From assembly GCA_025362155.1 (NCBI GenBank), contig JANYHX010000185.1, forward strand, positions 1-23,586: DNA of 23,586 nt, read 5' to 3'. Within the stretch, counting starts at the first letter, position 1, and every line of letters begins with the position of its first letter. This document shows, one piece after another, positions 1 through 7,351 of the stretch. The notes beneath the pieces are model-generated. The model did no database searches and was not told the DNA's origin. It was given only the letters and a program-made list of their open reading frames with translations. The DNA comes from Gallionella sp. Lineage in GTDB: Bacteria; Pseudomonadota; Gammaproteobacteria; Burkholderiales; Gallionellaceae. Position numbers and translations under genes: made by a program.

Positions 1-422
1 ATATGCGTGTCCACTGCAATAACAGGCTGGCCGAAGGCCGTATTGAGAATCACGTTGGCGGTCTTGCGGCCTGCCCCGGGCAATGCTTCCAGTTCCTCGC
101 GGGTTTGCGGCACCTGTCCGCCATGTTTTTCCATCAGCAAATGGCAGGTCTGCATCACATGCTTGGCTTTGGTTTTATACAGGCCGATGCGCTGGATGAA
201 CTCGCGCACCTTTTCCTCGCCGAGCGCAAGTATTTTTTTCGGCGTGTTGGCAACCGGAAACAGATGACGCGTCGCGGCATTCACGCTGATATCGGTGGCC
301 TGTGCCGACAACATCACCGCAACCAGCAGCTCGAACGGCGTGGAATATTTCAGCTCGGTGGTGGGGTGAGGATTGGCAGCGCGAAAACGCGTGAAGATTT
401 CGAGACGTTTAGCGGGGTTCAC
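1..422 (-). CDS. nth: Endonuclease III (Nth), N-terminal 140 residues, runs off the left edge
   Basis: Base-excision-repair DNA glycosylase/AP lyase that removes oxidised pyrimidines. The visible part holds the early helical block (PTTEL, LLSAQAT-type segment), the helix-hairpin-helix LPGAGRKTANV at about residues 114-124 and the AVDTH block at 136-140. With a GTG start at 422, the catalytic lysine is residue 120 and the catalytic aspartate residue 138, the same numbers as in E. coli Nth, which supports this start. The C-terminal 4Fe-4S cysteines lie outside the window. The GTG overlaps the stop of a truncated HEPT gene (GTGA), so translation may be coupled to it. Nth is the usual last gene of rsx operons; here about 1.2 kb of other DNA separates it from rsxE. 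Confidence 0.93.
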   Translation of the reverse strand, partial: MNPAKRLEIFTRFRAANPHPTTELKYSTPFELLVAVMLSAQATDISVNAATRHLFPVANTPKKILALGEEKVREFIQRIGLYKTKAKHVMQTCHLLMEKHGGQVPQTREELEALPGAGRKTANVILNTAFGQPVIAVDTH

Positions 423-553
423 AGTGCTTGCTGAGTCCTCTTGCCGTCAAGGAAATCGGTTTTATTAATGCCATCTACATAACTTTGCGCCAGCGTAGCT
501 GCCTCCAGTATGTGAGAGAGATAGTCGGCTTGGCGCAACTCACCTTGGATCAT
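419..553 (-). pseudogene. HEPT-type (DUF86) toxin gene, truncated to the first 44 residues
   Basis: The ATG overlaps the stop of the MNT gene by four bases (ATGA), the usual layout of MNT-HEPT pairs. The 44-residue product contains the pattern LSHILEAATLA, a YVDGI segment, FLDGKRTQQA, then a stop. This resembles the N-terminal helix region of HEPT/DUF86 proteins, which normally continue for another 60-90 residues and carry an R-x(4-6)-H-x-Y RNase motif near the C-terminus. That part is missing. The reading frame breaks exactly where the nth start codon begins, so the fragment looks like a recombination product and not a short native gene. Toxic activity is not expected. The family call rests on a short match recognised by eye. 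Confidence 0.7.
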
Positions 554-840
554 ACCGGAATCGCTTCCTTGAGAACATGGTCGCGGAATTTTGCCGGAAG
601 ATCGCCGGGAGTGAGGATATCAACCGGTATGCCGAGCAATTGCTCCAGTTCAATTTGAAGTGCACCCAAATTTAACAATGTGGTATCCGGCAAGGGGTCA
701 ACCAGCAGGTCGAGATCGCTGTTGTCCGTATCGCCGCCACGCAACACGGAACCGAACACGCGTGGATTGCGCGCGTGGTTTTGTTCAACCATGCGACAAA
801 TTTCGCTGCGGTGTGAAGCTAGTAATTTGGACGGTTTCAT
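550..840 (-). CDS. MNT-domain nucleotidyltransferase (MntA-like antitoxin), partner truncated
   Basis: A 96-residue minimal nucleotidyltransferase with the motif FGSVLRGGDTDNSDLDLLVD: GS, ten residues, then DxD, the hallmark of MntA antitoxins, which AMPylate the tyrosine of their HEPT partner. A downstream block, LGIPVDILTPGDL, supplies the usual third acidic position. ATG at 840 is chosen because the product then begins MKPSKLLASH; a TTG at 870 would add ten residues. The partner toxin gene directly downstream is cut off after 44 codons, so this is probably an orphan antitoxin. The pair lies between two copies of the nth 5' end, suggesting acquisition by recombination. Confidence 0.85.
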   Translation of the reverse strand: MKPSKLLASHRSEICRMVEQNHARNPRVFGSVLRGGDTDNSDLDLLVDPLPDTTLLNLGALQIELEQLLGIPVDILTPGDLPAKFRDHVLKEAIPV

Positions 841-870
841 AATTGATGGCACATGCGCTCTTGCGTGCAA

Positions 871-1020
871 TCATACAGAAAATTTGCAATTCCGTGCATG
901 CGCCGAGAGCATCAGCGCGACCGGCAGTTCGAACGGCGTGGAATGTTCCAGCTCGGTGGTGGGATGTGGATTAGCTGCTTGCAGACGTAAAAATATTTCG
1001 CGGCGTTTAGCGGGGTTCAT
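871..1020 (-). pseudogene. Orphan duplicate of the nth 5' end (42 homologous codons)
   Basis: From ATG at 1020 the frame reads MNPAKRREIF, then AANPHPTTEL and STPFELPVALMLSA, after which similarity to Nth stops; seven unrelated codons lead to a TGA at 871-873. Aligned by hand to the intact nth start at 422, the 42 codons share 32 residues and 99 of 126 bases. All catalytic parts are absent. The fragment keeps its ATG, whereas the intact gene starts with GTG at the HEPT junction. It is either the remnant of the original nth or an extra copy brought in with the MNT-HEPT segment. Confidence 0.85.
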
Positions 1021-1063
1021 GGAATATTTTCAGTATAGACTGGATATCGCTGCGCTTAACCTC

Positions 1064-1573
1064 CTACATGGGCTGTGTTTCGTAGATTTTTTTAATTTCC
1101 TTAGAAAAGTTACTTTGCTGTCCAGTTGATGGAAAAGGGATAACGATACCTTTATTTCGGACTTTGAAGCCTTTGTCACTCAACCTTGATTCAAGCAAAC
1201 GGCATACATTAGCCTTTACAAGAATAAATTCGATCTGTGTTGGGTTACTGAGATTTTCAAGATCTGCAATCAAATTTTCATAATTTTCCAAAATCTTTTT
1301 GTCACGATCTGTATCGCTGAACTTGTTGACTGACTCATATGTCGCATCGACTAAGAAATGGCCAGTATTTGCAAAATAATCTAAACCGTCTCGCTTATTT
1401 CGAGGTTTGAAATTAAGCAACTTCATCATCGCTGAAAACAATGGTTCACTAATACTTCCTTGATCATCATAAAAGTATTTACCTGAAGCAGGAGGAGATT
1501 CAAGGATAAATACAAATTTCAAGCATTTTGGAAGATATTTATTTCTCAAAGTTAAATAGTATTCTTTTTTCAT
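1064..1573 (-). CDS. Unknown AT-rich protein, possibly of the uracil-DNA-glycosylase fold
   Basis: A 169-residue soluble protein without signal or membrane segments. Two short motifs stand out: ESPPASGKYFYDD near residue 25 and IPFPSTGQQ near residue 145. They sit where uracil-DNA glycosylase superfamily proteins carry their water-activating and HPSP-type loops, but the match is weak and made by eye, so no function is assigned. By hand count, GC is 83/240 across 1081-1320, against 79/120 in rsxE across 1861-1980, a clear sign of foreign origin. It sits between rsxE and nth on the same strand. An AG-rich stretch ahead of ATG 1573 could serve as ribosome-binding site. Confidence 0.65.
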   Translation of the reverse strand: MKKEYYLTLRNKYLPKCLKFVFILESPPASGKYFYDDQGSISEPLFSAMMKLLNFKPRNKRDGLDYFANTGHFLVDATYESVNKFSDTDRDKKILENYENLIADLENLSNPTQIEFILVKANVCRLLESRLSDKGFKVRNKGIVIPFPSTGQQSNFSKEIKKIYETQPM

Positions 1574-1613
1574 TGAGCTTCTCTTCGGTTAGTCGGGCGC
1601 GCTATATCATGTC

Positions 1614-2321
1614 TCAATGCATCGCAGGCGCACACCCGCCATCCACCGGCGTGATGGTTGCACTGCTGCCTTTCAGCTTTTGTTCGGCGCGCAGGTTCAG
1701 CCAGTTCTTGCCGGCGATCAGCATACCCAGCGTGATGAAGGCACCGGGTGGCAGGATCGCGAGCAGGAAGCCGTGGTAGTTCGGCACGACTGTAATTACC
1801 ATGAATTTTGCGGCGTCGCCGAACACCAGATCGATACCGGACAGCAGCGTGCCGTGACCGAAGATTTCACGGATGCCACCCAACACGGCCAGCACGGCGG
1901 TCAGCCCCAGTCCCATCGCAAGGCCGTCCAGCGCGGATTGCAGCGCGGGATTTTTGGAGGCGAAGGCTTCGATGCGCGCCAGCACAATGCAGTTGGTTAC
2001 GATTAATGGAATAAAAATGCCTAGCACTACGTACAGCGAATACATATAGGCATTCATCCCGAACTGGATCACAGTGACCAGCACCGCGATAATTAAAATG
2101 AATACCGGGATGCGCGCTTCATTCGGCACGATATTGCGGATAGGCGCAATGGCCGCGCCGGACAAGGCCATCACCACGGCGGTCGCCAGGCCAAGGCTGA
2201 CGCCGTTCACCACCGAGCTGCTTACGGCAAGGATGGGACACATGCCGAGCAGTTGCACCACGCCGGTGTTTTGTTTCCACATCCCGTTGTGGAAAATATC
2301 TTTGAATTCCTGAATGTTCAT
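1614..2321 (-). CDS. rsxE: Rnf/Rsx complex membrane subunit E
   Basis: 235-residue integral membrane protein of the Rnf/Rsx complex, which couples electron flow between ferredoxin-type carriers and NADH to ion movement, or in the Rsx role keeps SoxR reduced. The N-terminal part contains VQLLGMCPILAVSSSV and the middle LIVTNCIVLARIEAFA, both typical of RnfE and paralogous to the equivalent blocks in RnfA. About six hydrophobic helices are visible. A strong AAGGAGGG lies six bases before ATG 2321. It is separated from rsxG by a 193-base gap filled with a palindromic repeat, the only large gap among the rsx genes. The C-terminal tail, ending in CAPAMH, is short and polar. Confidence 0.95.
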   Translation of the reverse strand: MNIQEFKDIFHNGMWKQNTGVVQLLGMCPILAVSSSVVNGVSLGLATAVVMALSGAAIAPIRNIVPNEARIPVFILIIAVLVTVIQFGMNAYMYSLYVVLGIFIPLIVTNCIVLARIEAFASKNPALQSALDGLAMGLGLTAVLAVLGGIREIFGHGTLLSGIDLVFGDAAKFMVITVVPNYHGFLLAILPPGAFITLGMLIAGKNWLNLRAEQKLKGSSATITPVDGGCAPAMH

Positions 2322-2335
2322 TTGTTACCCTCCTT

Positions 2336-2487
2336 GTTCCCTCCCCCTTGCACCCGCAAGGAGTAGGCCGGTGTGTTCCCCGCTGCCGCGCAGCGACCCT
2401 TCCGCACATGGGGGAGGGTTAGGGAGAGGGTGGGAGCTCGTTGATTCCCCCTCTCCCCGATCCTCTCCCGCAAGGGGAGAGGGGGTG
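2336..2487. repeat. C/G-rich palindromic repeat between rsxG and rsxE
   Basis: A perfect 12-base inverted repeat, CCCCCTCTCCCC at 2447-2458 and GGGGAGAGGGGG at 2474-2485, encloses a 15-base loop. An inner alternative hairpin (2462-2469 with 2475-2482) is also possible. A second, weaker copy of the same theme lies at 2339-2347 and 2410-2418. The motif looks like the CCCTCTCC...GCAAGGGGAGAGGG repeat scattered between genes in many proteobacteria. In the transcript it would form a strong stem between the rsxG stop and the rsxE ribosome-binding site and could protect the upstream message or lower rsxE expression. It lacks a T-run, so it is not a standard terminator. Confidence 0.8.
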
Positions 2488-2514
2488 AATGTTATTTGAT
2501 GCTATGTAGCTTTT

Positions 2515-3156
2515 TCATTGTACCGGGACGAACAGTTTATCGCGGTTCGCTGCAAAATACTGCAACGCCTTATGCACTGCCTTTACCACCGCACGCGGGG
2601 TGATCGTGGCTCCGGCCATGTAATCGAATTGGCCGCCATCTTTTTTGACTTTCCAGTCGTTGTCCTTGGGATTTTCCAGCGAGGCGCCGTTGAAAAGGGT
2701 GATCCATTTGTTCCGGGCGATCTCGATGTAATCGCCCAGTCCCGGCGTTTCCTTGTGAGATATGACGCGCACGCCGCTGATCTTTCCATTCCCCGGGCCT
2801 TCGCTATTGATCGCAATAATCAGGCTGATTTTGCCGCTGTATCCGTCGGGCGCGATAACCTGCATCACGGCGATAGAGGGCTGGCCTTTCAGGCGGCCCC
2901 GGTAGACCACAGTCGCCTCCTCGTTGCCCAATAATTTATCCGCGCCCAGCTCGGCGGTGTCCTGGATGATGTCGTTGTCATACATTTCAGGCGACACGAT
3001 TTGCGTGACCAGCTTCAGTTTCTCGGCTTCTTCGCTGCGCGCGATGGGGTCATGTGTCAGCTGGTAGGTCAAGGCGAGTAATGCCGTGCCGATCAGCGCA
3101 AAGAACAGCAGATTGAGCGCGGTAATAATCGAAGCCTTTGCCATCGTGCGCCTCAT
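2515..3156 (-). CDS. rsxG: Rnf/Rsx complex flavoprotein subunit G
   Basis: 213-residue subunit anchored by one N-terminal helix (about residues 10-30), with a periplasmic FMN-binding domain. The covalent flavinylation site is visible as AGATITPRAV (181-190); Thr186 is the expected FMN attachment residue. The block KETPGLGDYIE (136-145) is also typical of the family. ATG at 3156 overlaps the rsxD stop by four bases; an internal ATG at 3144 with AGG just ahead of it is an alternative start. It transfers electrons within the membrane complex together with RsxD. Confidence 0.95.
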   Translation of the reverse strand: MRRTMAKASIITALNLLFFALIGTALLALTYQLTHDPIARSEEAEKLKLVTQIVSPEMYDNDIIQDTAELGADKLLGNEEATVVYRGRLKGQPSIAVMQVIAPDGYSGKISLIIAINSEGPGNGKISGVRVISHKETPGLGDYIEIARNKWITLFNGASLENPKDNDWKVKKDGGQFDYMAGATITPRAVVKAVHKALQYFAANRDKLFVPVQ

Positions 3157-4208
3157 GGCTTGACCACTTTATTTTTTTTGTCCAACCCTTGATCTTTTTT
3201 GCCAAATACTTTCGGCTGGGTGTACAGCACGATCAATGGCACGCAGATGTTCATCAGCAACGTGGCGAATGCGACGCCGTCCGGGAACCCGCCGAATACG
3301 CGGATCAAATAAGTAAGCAGGGCTGCGCCCGCTGCATAGATCAGCTTGCCTTTATTGGTGGTGGGACTGCTGACCGGATCGGTGAGGATGAAGAATGCAC
3401 CTAGTATCGCTGCACCGGAATACCAGTGGAACAGGGGCGCGGCGTAATGATGGGGATCAGCCAGATGAAAAATCGCGGCGATGAAGAACAGGGTAACTAG
3501 ATAAGCGACCGGGATGTGCCAGCTGATGATGCGCGCTGCCAGCAGATACAGGCCGCCAAACAAAAATCCCCATGCCACCATTTCGCTGCCATGCCCGCCC
3601 AGCTGACCAAAAATCGGCATACCGAGAATCTGTGGCACTGACTGATCGAGATGCAAATGGGTCTTCAATGTATCCAGCGGCGTAGCCATGGTAACGGCAT
3701 CCAGGGAGACGCTATTGGGCAGCCTGCTGAAAAATATATATTCCAGCTGGTCAAAAAATCCGAGCTCGACTTGCCCCAGCCCATGCGGCGCAATCCACTG
3801 TGTCATCTGCATCGGGAAAGAGATGATCAATACTGCGTAGCCGACCATGGCCGGATTAAATAAATTATTGCCCAGCCCGCCGTACAGGTGCTTGGCGATG
3901 GCGATTGCAAACGCTGTCCCAACCACGATCATCCACCACGGCGCCAGCGGTGGAATGGAAAGCGCCAACAACCAGGCGGTGAGCAGTGCGCTGTTGTCCT
4001 TAAGGAATGGCATGATCGGACGGTGACGCAGCTTGAGCATCAACGCTTCGGTACCCAGTGCGGTGATGCTGGCCAGCGTGATCGAAACCAGAATCGCCGG
4101 GCCGAAATACCAGACGTATAGCGCGATGCCGGGCAACATGGCCAGCAGCACCTTTAGCATGATTTGTGCGACGCTGTCTGGTTTGCTGATGAAAGGGGAA
4201 AAGAACAT
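3153..4208 (-). CDS. rsxD: Rnf/Rsx complex membrane flavoprotein subunit D
   Basis: 351-residue polytopic membrane protein with roughly nine or ten hydrophobic segments. Conserved blocks include GGLGNNLFNPA (110-120) and the flavinylation segment DAVTMATPLD (170-179), where Thr176 is the likely covalent FMN site. It starts four bases after the rsxC stop and overlaps rsxG by four bases, so the three are translated as a block. The C-terminal tail is lysine-rich and short. Confidence 0.95.
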   Translation of the reverse strand: MFFSPFISKPDSVAQIMLKVLLAMLPGIALYVWYFGPAILVSITLASITALGTEALMLKLRHRPIMPFLKDNSALLTAWLLALSIPPLAPWWMIVVGTAFAIAIAKHLYGGLGNNLFNPAMVGYAVLIISFPMQMTQWIAPHGLGQVELGFFDQLEYIFFSRLPNSVSLDAVTMATPLDTLKTHLHLDQSVPQILGMPIFGQLGGHGSEMVAWGFLFGGLYLLAARIISWHIPVAYLVTLFFIAAIFHLADPHHYAAPLFHWYSGAAILGAFFILTDPVSSPTTNKGKLIYAAGAALLTYLIRVFGGFPDGVAFATLLMNICVPLIVLYTQPKVFGKKDQGLDKKNKVVKP

Positions 4209-4212
4209 GTAT

Positions 4213-5769
4213 TTAATTTCCGGGGGATTCGACAGTGTGCTCGACTTCAGACTTGGCCAATTCCCGAATATGTGCGCGGCTCGCTTCCAAAGTGGCGAGT
4301 TCCACTTGCTGTTGGGGAGTCAATGATTCGATTACGGCGGGCTGCGCAGATTTTTCTTTGGCGGCCAGCCTCTCCGCTCTTTCCAGTTTTTCACGTTCGA
4401 TTCGGTGTTCGCGATATTCGTGACGTTCACGTGCCTGATCTGCGAGCTGCTTGTCGTGTTCGCGGACGCGGATCTCGCTTTTGGCAAAACGGTAAAACTG
4501 TACCAGCGGAATGTGGCTGGGGCAGACATAGCTGCATGCGCCACATTCAATGCAGTCGAATAAATTGAATTCCTGCGCCCTGCCGAACTCTTTGGATTGG
4601 GCGAACCAGAACAAATCCTGCGGCTGTAATTCTGCCGGGCACACATCGACGCAGCGCGTGCAACGGATGCACGGCATCGCAGGCGGAGGCGGCGGAAATA
4701 ATTTTTTCGACGAAGCAATAATACAGTTGGTCGCCTTGACTACCGGCACGTGCACCCCAGGCAAGGGCATGCCCATCATCGGGCCCCCCATGATATAGCC
4801 ATTGGTGTCGGCCAGCGCCTCACATAACGCAACCAGCTCATCAATGGGCGTGCCGATCAGCGCTTCGAAATTCTGCGCCTGGCGGACATTTCCCGCAACG
4901 GTAACAATACGCGACAGCAGCGGCTCACCAAACTGGATCGCGCGGTAAATAGTCAGGGCAGTGGCCACATTAAAACACTGCACGCCTTTTTCGGTAGAGC
5001 GCACTCCGGCAGCCACTTCGATGCCGGTCAGAACCCGCATTAGTTGCTTAGCCCCGCCACCCGGATAAATAGTAGGTACGACGATAACTTTCATCTTGTC
5101 GCCGCTGCTAGCCGCGGCCAATTGCATTGCGCGGATCGCTTCCGGCTTGTTATCTTCGATGCCGATCAGCACTTCTGCTGCATCCAGCATGAAGCGCATA
5201 ATTTCCGCCCCACGAATAATTTCCAGGGCACGTTCGCGCATCAACATGTCATCGCAGCTGATGTAAGGTTCACATTCCGCCCCATTGAGAATCAGCGTGG
5301 TGATTTTTTGATGCCGCGCATCCGTCTTCAGATCACTGGGAAAGACTGCGCCGCCCAGACCCACGACTCCTGCCTTACGCAACAGGTGACGCAGTTCCGA
5401 ATGCGAAGTTTGCTGGTAATCCACTCCGTTGTGCGTAATCCATTCATCCTTGCCATCGGGGATGAGCGTGACACACAGATCCGGCAGGCCAGAGTGATGC
5501 GCAACCAATTGCATGTCGATGGCAGTGACCGTGCCGGAGGTAGAGGCATGCACCGCGCTGGACAGTTGGCCTTCAGATTGCCCGATTTTTTGACCTTTGA
5601 GCACATGGTCACCAATCTGCACGATGGGTTTGGCGCGATTGCCCACATGCTGGTGAAAAGGAATGACTAATTTAGAGGGTAGGGGCGCACACGCGATAGG
5701 CCTTTGGGTAGACTGAGTCTTGTTGCTGGGCGGATGGATGCCACCATGAAAATGGTAAAGCTTGCTCAT
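4213..5769 (-). CDS. rsxC: Rnf/Rsx complex iron-sulfur/NADH subunit C
   Basis: 518-residue peripheral subunit that docks NADH/FMN and carries two 4Fe-4S clusters. Visible motifs: GLGGAVFPS (137-145), LNGAECEPY (161-169), cluster one at Cys367/370/373/377 and cluster two at Cys406/409/412/416. The last 90 or so residues form a charged, probably helical tail, much shorter than the long repeat tail of E. coli RsxC. ATG at 5769 overlaps the rsxB stop as ATGA; the same frame is open further upstream, but that part lies inside rsxB and is not coding. Confidence 0.95.
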   Translation of the reverse strand: MSKLYHFHGGIHPPSNKTQSTQRPIACAPLPSKLVIPFHQHVGNRAKPIVQIGDHVLKGQKIGQSEGQLSSAVHASTSGTVTAIDMQLVAHHSGLPDLCVTLIPDGKDEWITHNGVDYQQTSHSELRHLLRKAGVVGLGGAVFPSDLKTDARHQKITTLILNGAECEPYISCDDMLMRERALEIIRGAEIMRFMLDAAEVLIGIEDNKPEAIRAMQLAAASSGDKMKVIVVPTIYPGGGAKQLMRVLTGIEVAAGVRSTEKGVQCFNVATALTIYRAIQFGEPLLSRIVTVAGNVRQAQNFEALIGTPIDELVALCEALADTNGYIMGGPMMGMPLPGVHVPVVKATNCIIASSKKLFPPPPPAMPCIRCTRCVDVCPAELQPQDLFWFAQSKEFGRAQEFNLFDCIECGACSYVCPSHIPLVQFYRFAKSEIRVREHDKQLADQARERHEYREHRIEREKLERAERLAAKEKSAQPAVIESLTPQQQVELATLEASRAHIRELAKSEVEHTVESPGN

Positions 5770-6335
5770 TGTGCCACGCCTGCTGCTTCTACTGGGGCCA
5801 AGGCGTACACCGGATATTTCCATTTCCAATTGGTGATTTTCTCTTCGATGACCAACATATCGATGCAGTCCACCGGACAAGGCGCGACACACAGTTCGCA
5901 GCCGGTGCACTCGGCCGCGATGATAGTGTGCATCTGCTTGGCCGCGCCGGAGATGGCATCTACCGGGCAAGCCTGGATACACAATGTGCAACCAATGCAG
6001 GTGTTTTCCTCAATGAACGCGACCGACTTAGCTTTTGGAGCGGCGGTGTCCCCGCCGAAAGGTTTGAATTCCACCCCGAGCAGATCGGCGAGCTTCTGTA
6101 TGCCTTCTTCGCCCCCCGGCGGGCAGCGGTTGATGTCCGCATCACCTGCGGCAATGGCCGTGGCATAAGGCTTGCAGCCCGGGTAGCTGCATTGCCCGCA
6201 CTGCGTTTGCGGCAGGATCGCATCGATCTTGTCCACCAGCGGGTTGCCCTCGGTACGGAATTTGATCGCGGCGAATCCGAGCACCGCGCCGAGCACGATA
6301 GCAATGGCTGCCATCGCCAGCAATGCATTTAACAT
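5766..6335 (-). CDS. rsxB: Rnf/Rsx complex ferredoxin-like subunit B
   Basis: 189-residue protein with an N-terminal membrane anchor (residues 3-24). A four-cysteine Fe-S domain uses Cys46/49/54/71, followed by two ferredoxin-type 4Fe-4S motifs at Cys113/116/119/123 and Cys143/146/149/153. It is the likely entry point for low-potential electrons. It begins 13 bases after the rsxA stop and overlaps rsxC by four bases. Confidence 0.96.
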   Translation of the reverse strand: MLNALLAMAAIAIVLGAVLGFAAIKFRTEGNPLVDKIDAILPQTQCGQCSYPGCKPYATAIAAGDADINRCPPGGEEGIQKLADLLGVEFKPFGGDTAAPKAKSVAFIEENTCIGCTLCIQACPVDAISGAAKQMHTIIAAECTGCELCVAPCPVDCIDMLVIEEKITNWKWKYPVYALAPVEAAGVAQ

Positions 6336-6348
6336 TTGAGGCTTGCCA

Positions 6349-6924
6349 TTACCTGATTAATCCGGAGAACCCCATAAAAGACAGGCTCATCAGGCCCGCA
6401 GTAACCATCGCGATCGCCGAGCCTTTGAAAATTGCCGGGACATCAGCTCCTTCCAGGCGCTCACGCATGCTGGCAAACAACACCATTACCATGGTAAATC
6501 CGAGCGCGCCGCCTAGCCCGAAGAAAATGGATTCCATGAAATTGTGCTTGGCCTGCACATTTAGCAGCGGAATACCCAGCACTGCGCAGTTGGTGGTAAT
6601 CAGTGGCAGATAAATACCCAGCACCTGATACAGCACTGGACTGGTTTTCTGCACCACCATTTCTGTAAATTGCACAATGCCGGCAATCACCACAATGAAT
6701 GATAGCGTGGTCAGATAAGACAGCTCAGGGCCGAGCAGATAATGGTTGATCAGGTAGCTGGAACCGGAGGCGAGGGTCAATACGAAAGTAGTGGCCGCAC
6801 CCATGCCGATGGCAGCCTCCAGTTTTTTGGAAACGCCCATAAACGGACACAGCCCGAGGATTTTGACCATCACGATGTTGTTTACAAACACCGCACTCAA
6901 CAAAATAAGCAAATATTCAGTCAT
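6349..6924 (-). CDS. rsxA: Rnf/Rsx complex membrane subunit A, first gene of the operon
   Basis: 191-residue polytopic membrane protein (about six helices). [10 protein letters not shown] at the N-terminus, [17 protein letters not shown] and [16 protein letters not shown] are nearly identical in type to E. coli RsxA. ATG at 6924 gives the family N-terminus; a GTG two codons upstream is less likely. AAAGGGTG ahead of the start may act as ribosome-binding site. A promoter candidate lies about 30 bases upstream. Confidence 0.96.
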   Translation of the reverse strand: MTEYLLILLSAVFVNNIVMVKILGLCPFMGVSKKLEAAIGMGAATTFVLTLASGSSYLINHYLLGPELSYLTTLSFIVVIAGIVQFTEMVVQKTSPVLYQVLGIYLPLITTNCAVLGIPLLNVQAKHNFMESIFFGLGGALGFTMVMVLFASMRERLEGADVPAIFKGSAIAMVTAGLMSLSFMGFSGLIR

Positions 6925-6950
6925 CAACACACCCTTTAAAACAGGCGCGG

Positions 6951-6979
6951 ATTATCCCCTCATTCATATACCGCTTCAA
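6951..6979 (-). promoter_or_regulatory. Candidate sigma70 promoter for the rsx operon
   Basis: On the minus strand TTGAAG (6979-6974) and GATAAT (6956-6951) are separated by 17 bases. Four and five of six positions match the consensus. Transcription would start near 6944, giving a 5' leader of about 20 bases before rsxA. This supports one transcript from rsxA onward. Confidence 0.6.
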
Positions 6980-7351
6980 CTTCATTTGGGCATATGAATA
7001 TTCCGGAAAGTTAGATGTGTTTCAGCTAGGGATTTTGTTTTCACCGTGAAGTGCGTGCCTCGAAAATTCAGAGTTCGCCCAAATGCCCCACAAGGGGACG
7101 CCGATCCGCTACGGGCAAAGGCAGCCCGTGCGGAGTCGTCAGCAAGGCGCGAAAAATTTTTAGCAGCGCTGCATATGGGTTATATGCAAGCAATAAATAT
7201 TTTCCGCAACGCAGCATAGCCAGCGACTTGGCTGTCGTATTTTGACAGCTTAGTCGAATGGCTAGTAGTTGGATCAGTTGGGATACAACGAAGTTGCTGT
7301 GTAGGCTAATCTTCAGGTTATGCCGGAACTAAAATCTGGATTTTCACGCCC
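6980..7351. other. Noncoding stretch between kup and rsxA with several small palindromes
   Basis: No convincing gene. Between 7086 and 7233 several short inverted repeats follow each other: CCCC/GGGG at 7086-7097, CCGCTACGGGC with GCCCGTGCGG at 7106-7133 (one bulge), the perfect palindrome GCAGCGCTGC at 7163-7172, GCATAT/ATATGC at 7171-7187 with a GGGTT loop, and AGCCA/TGGCT at 7218-7233. The density suggests an intergenic repeat or structured RNA, but I cannot name a family. No T-run after a stem is seen that would clearly terminate kup. Confidence 0.5.

Noticed and set aside
1580..1600. GTTAGTCGGGCGCGC before the unknown AT-rich gene as an integron attC-like site
   Set aside because: No matching partner half or imperfect palindrome of attC size, and no integrase nearby.
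7051..7245. 64-codon plus-strand frame in the kup-rsxA gap
   Set aside because: Built from the palindrome cluster; no ribosome-binding site and low-complexity product.
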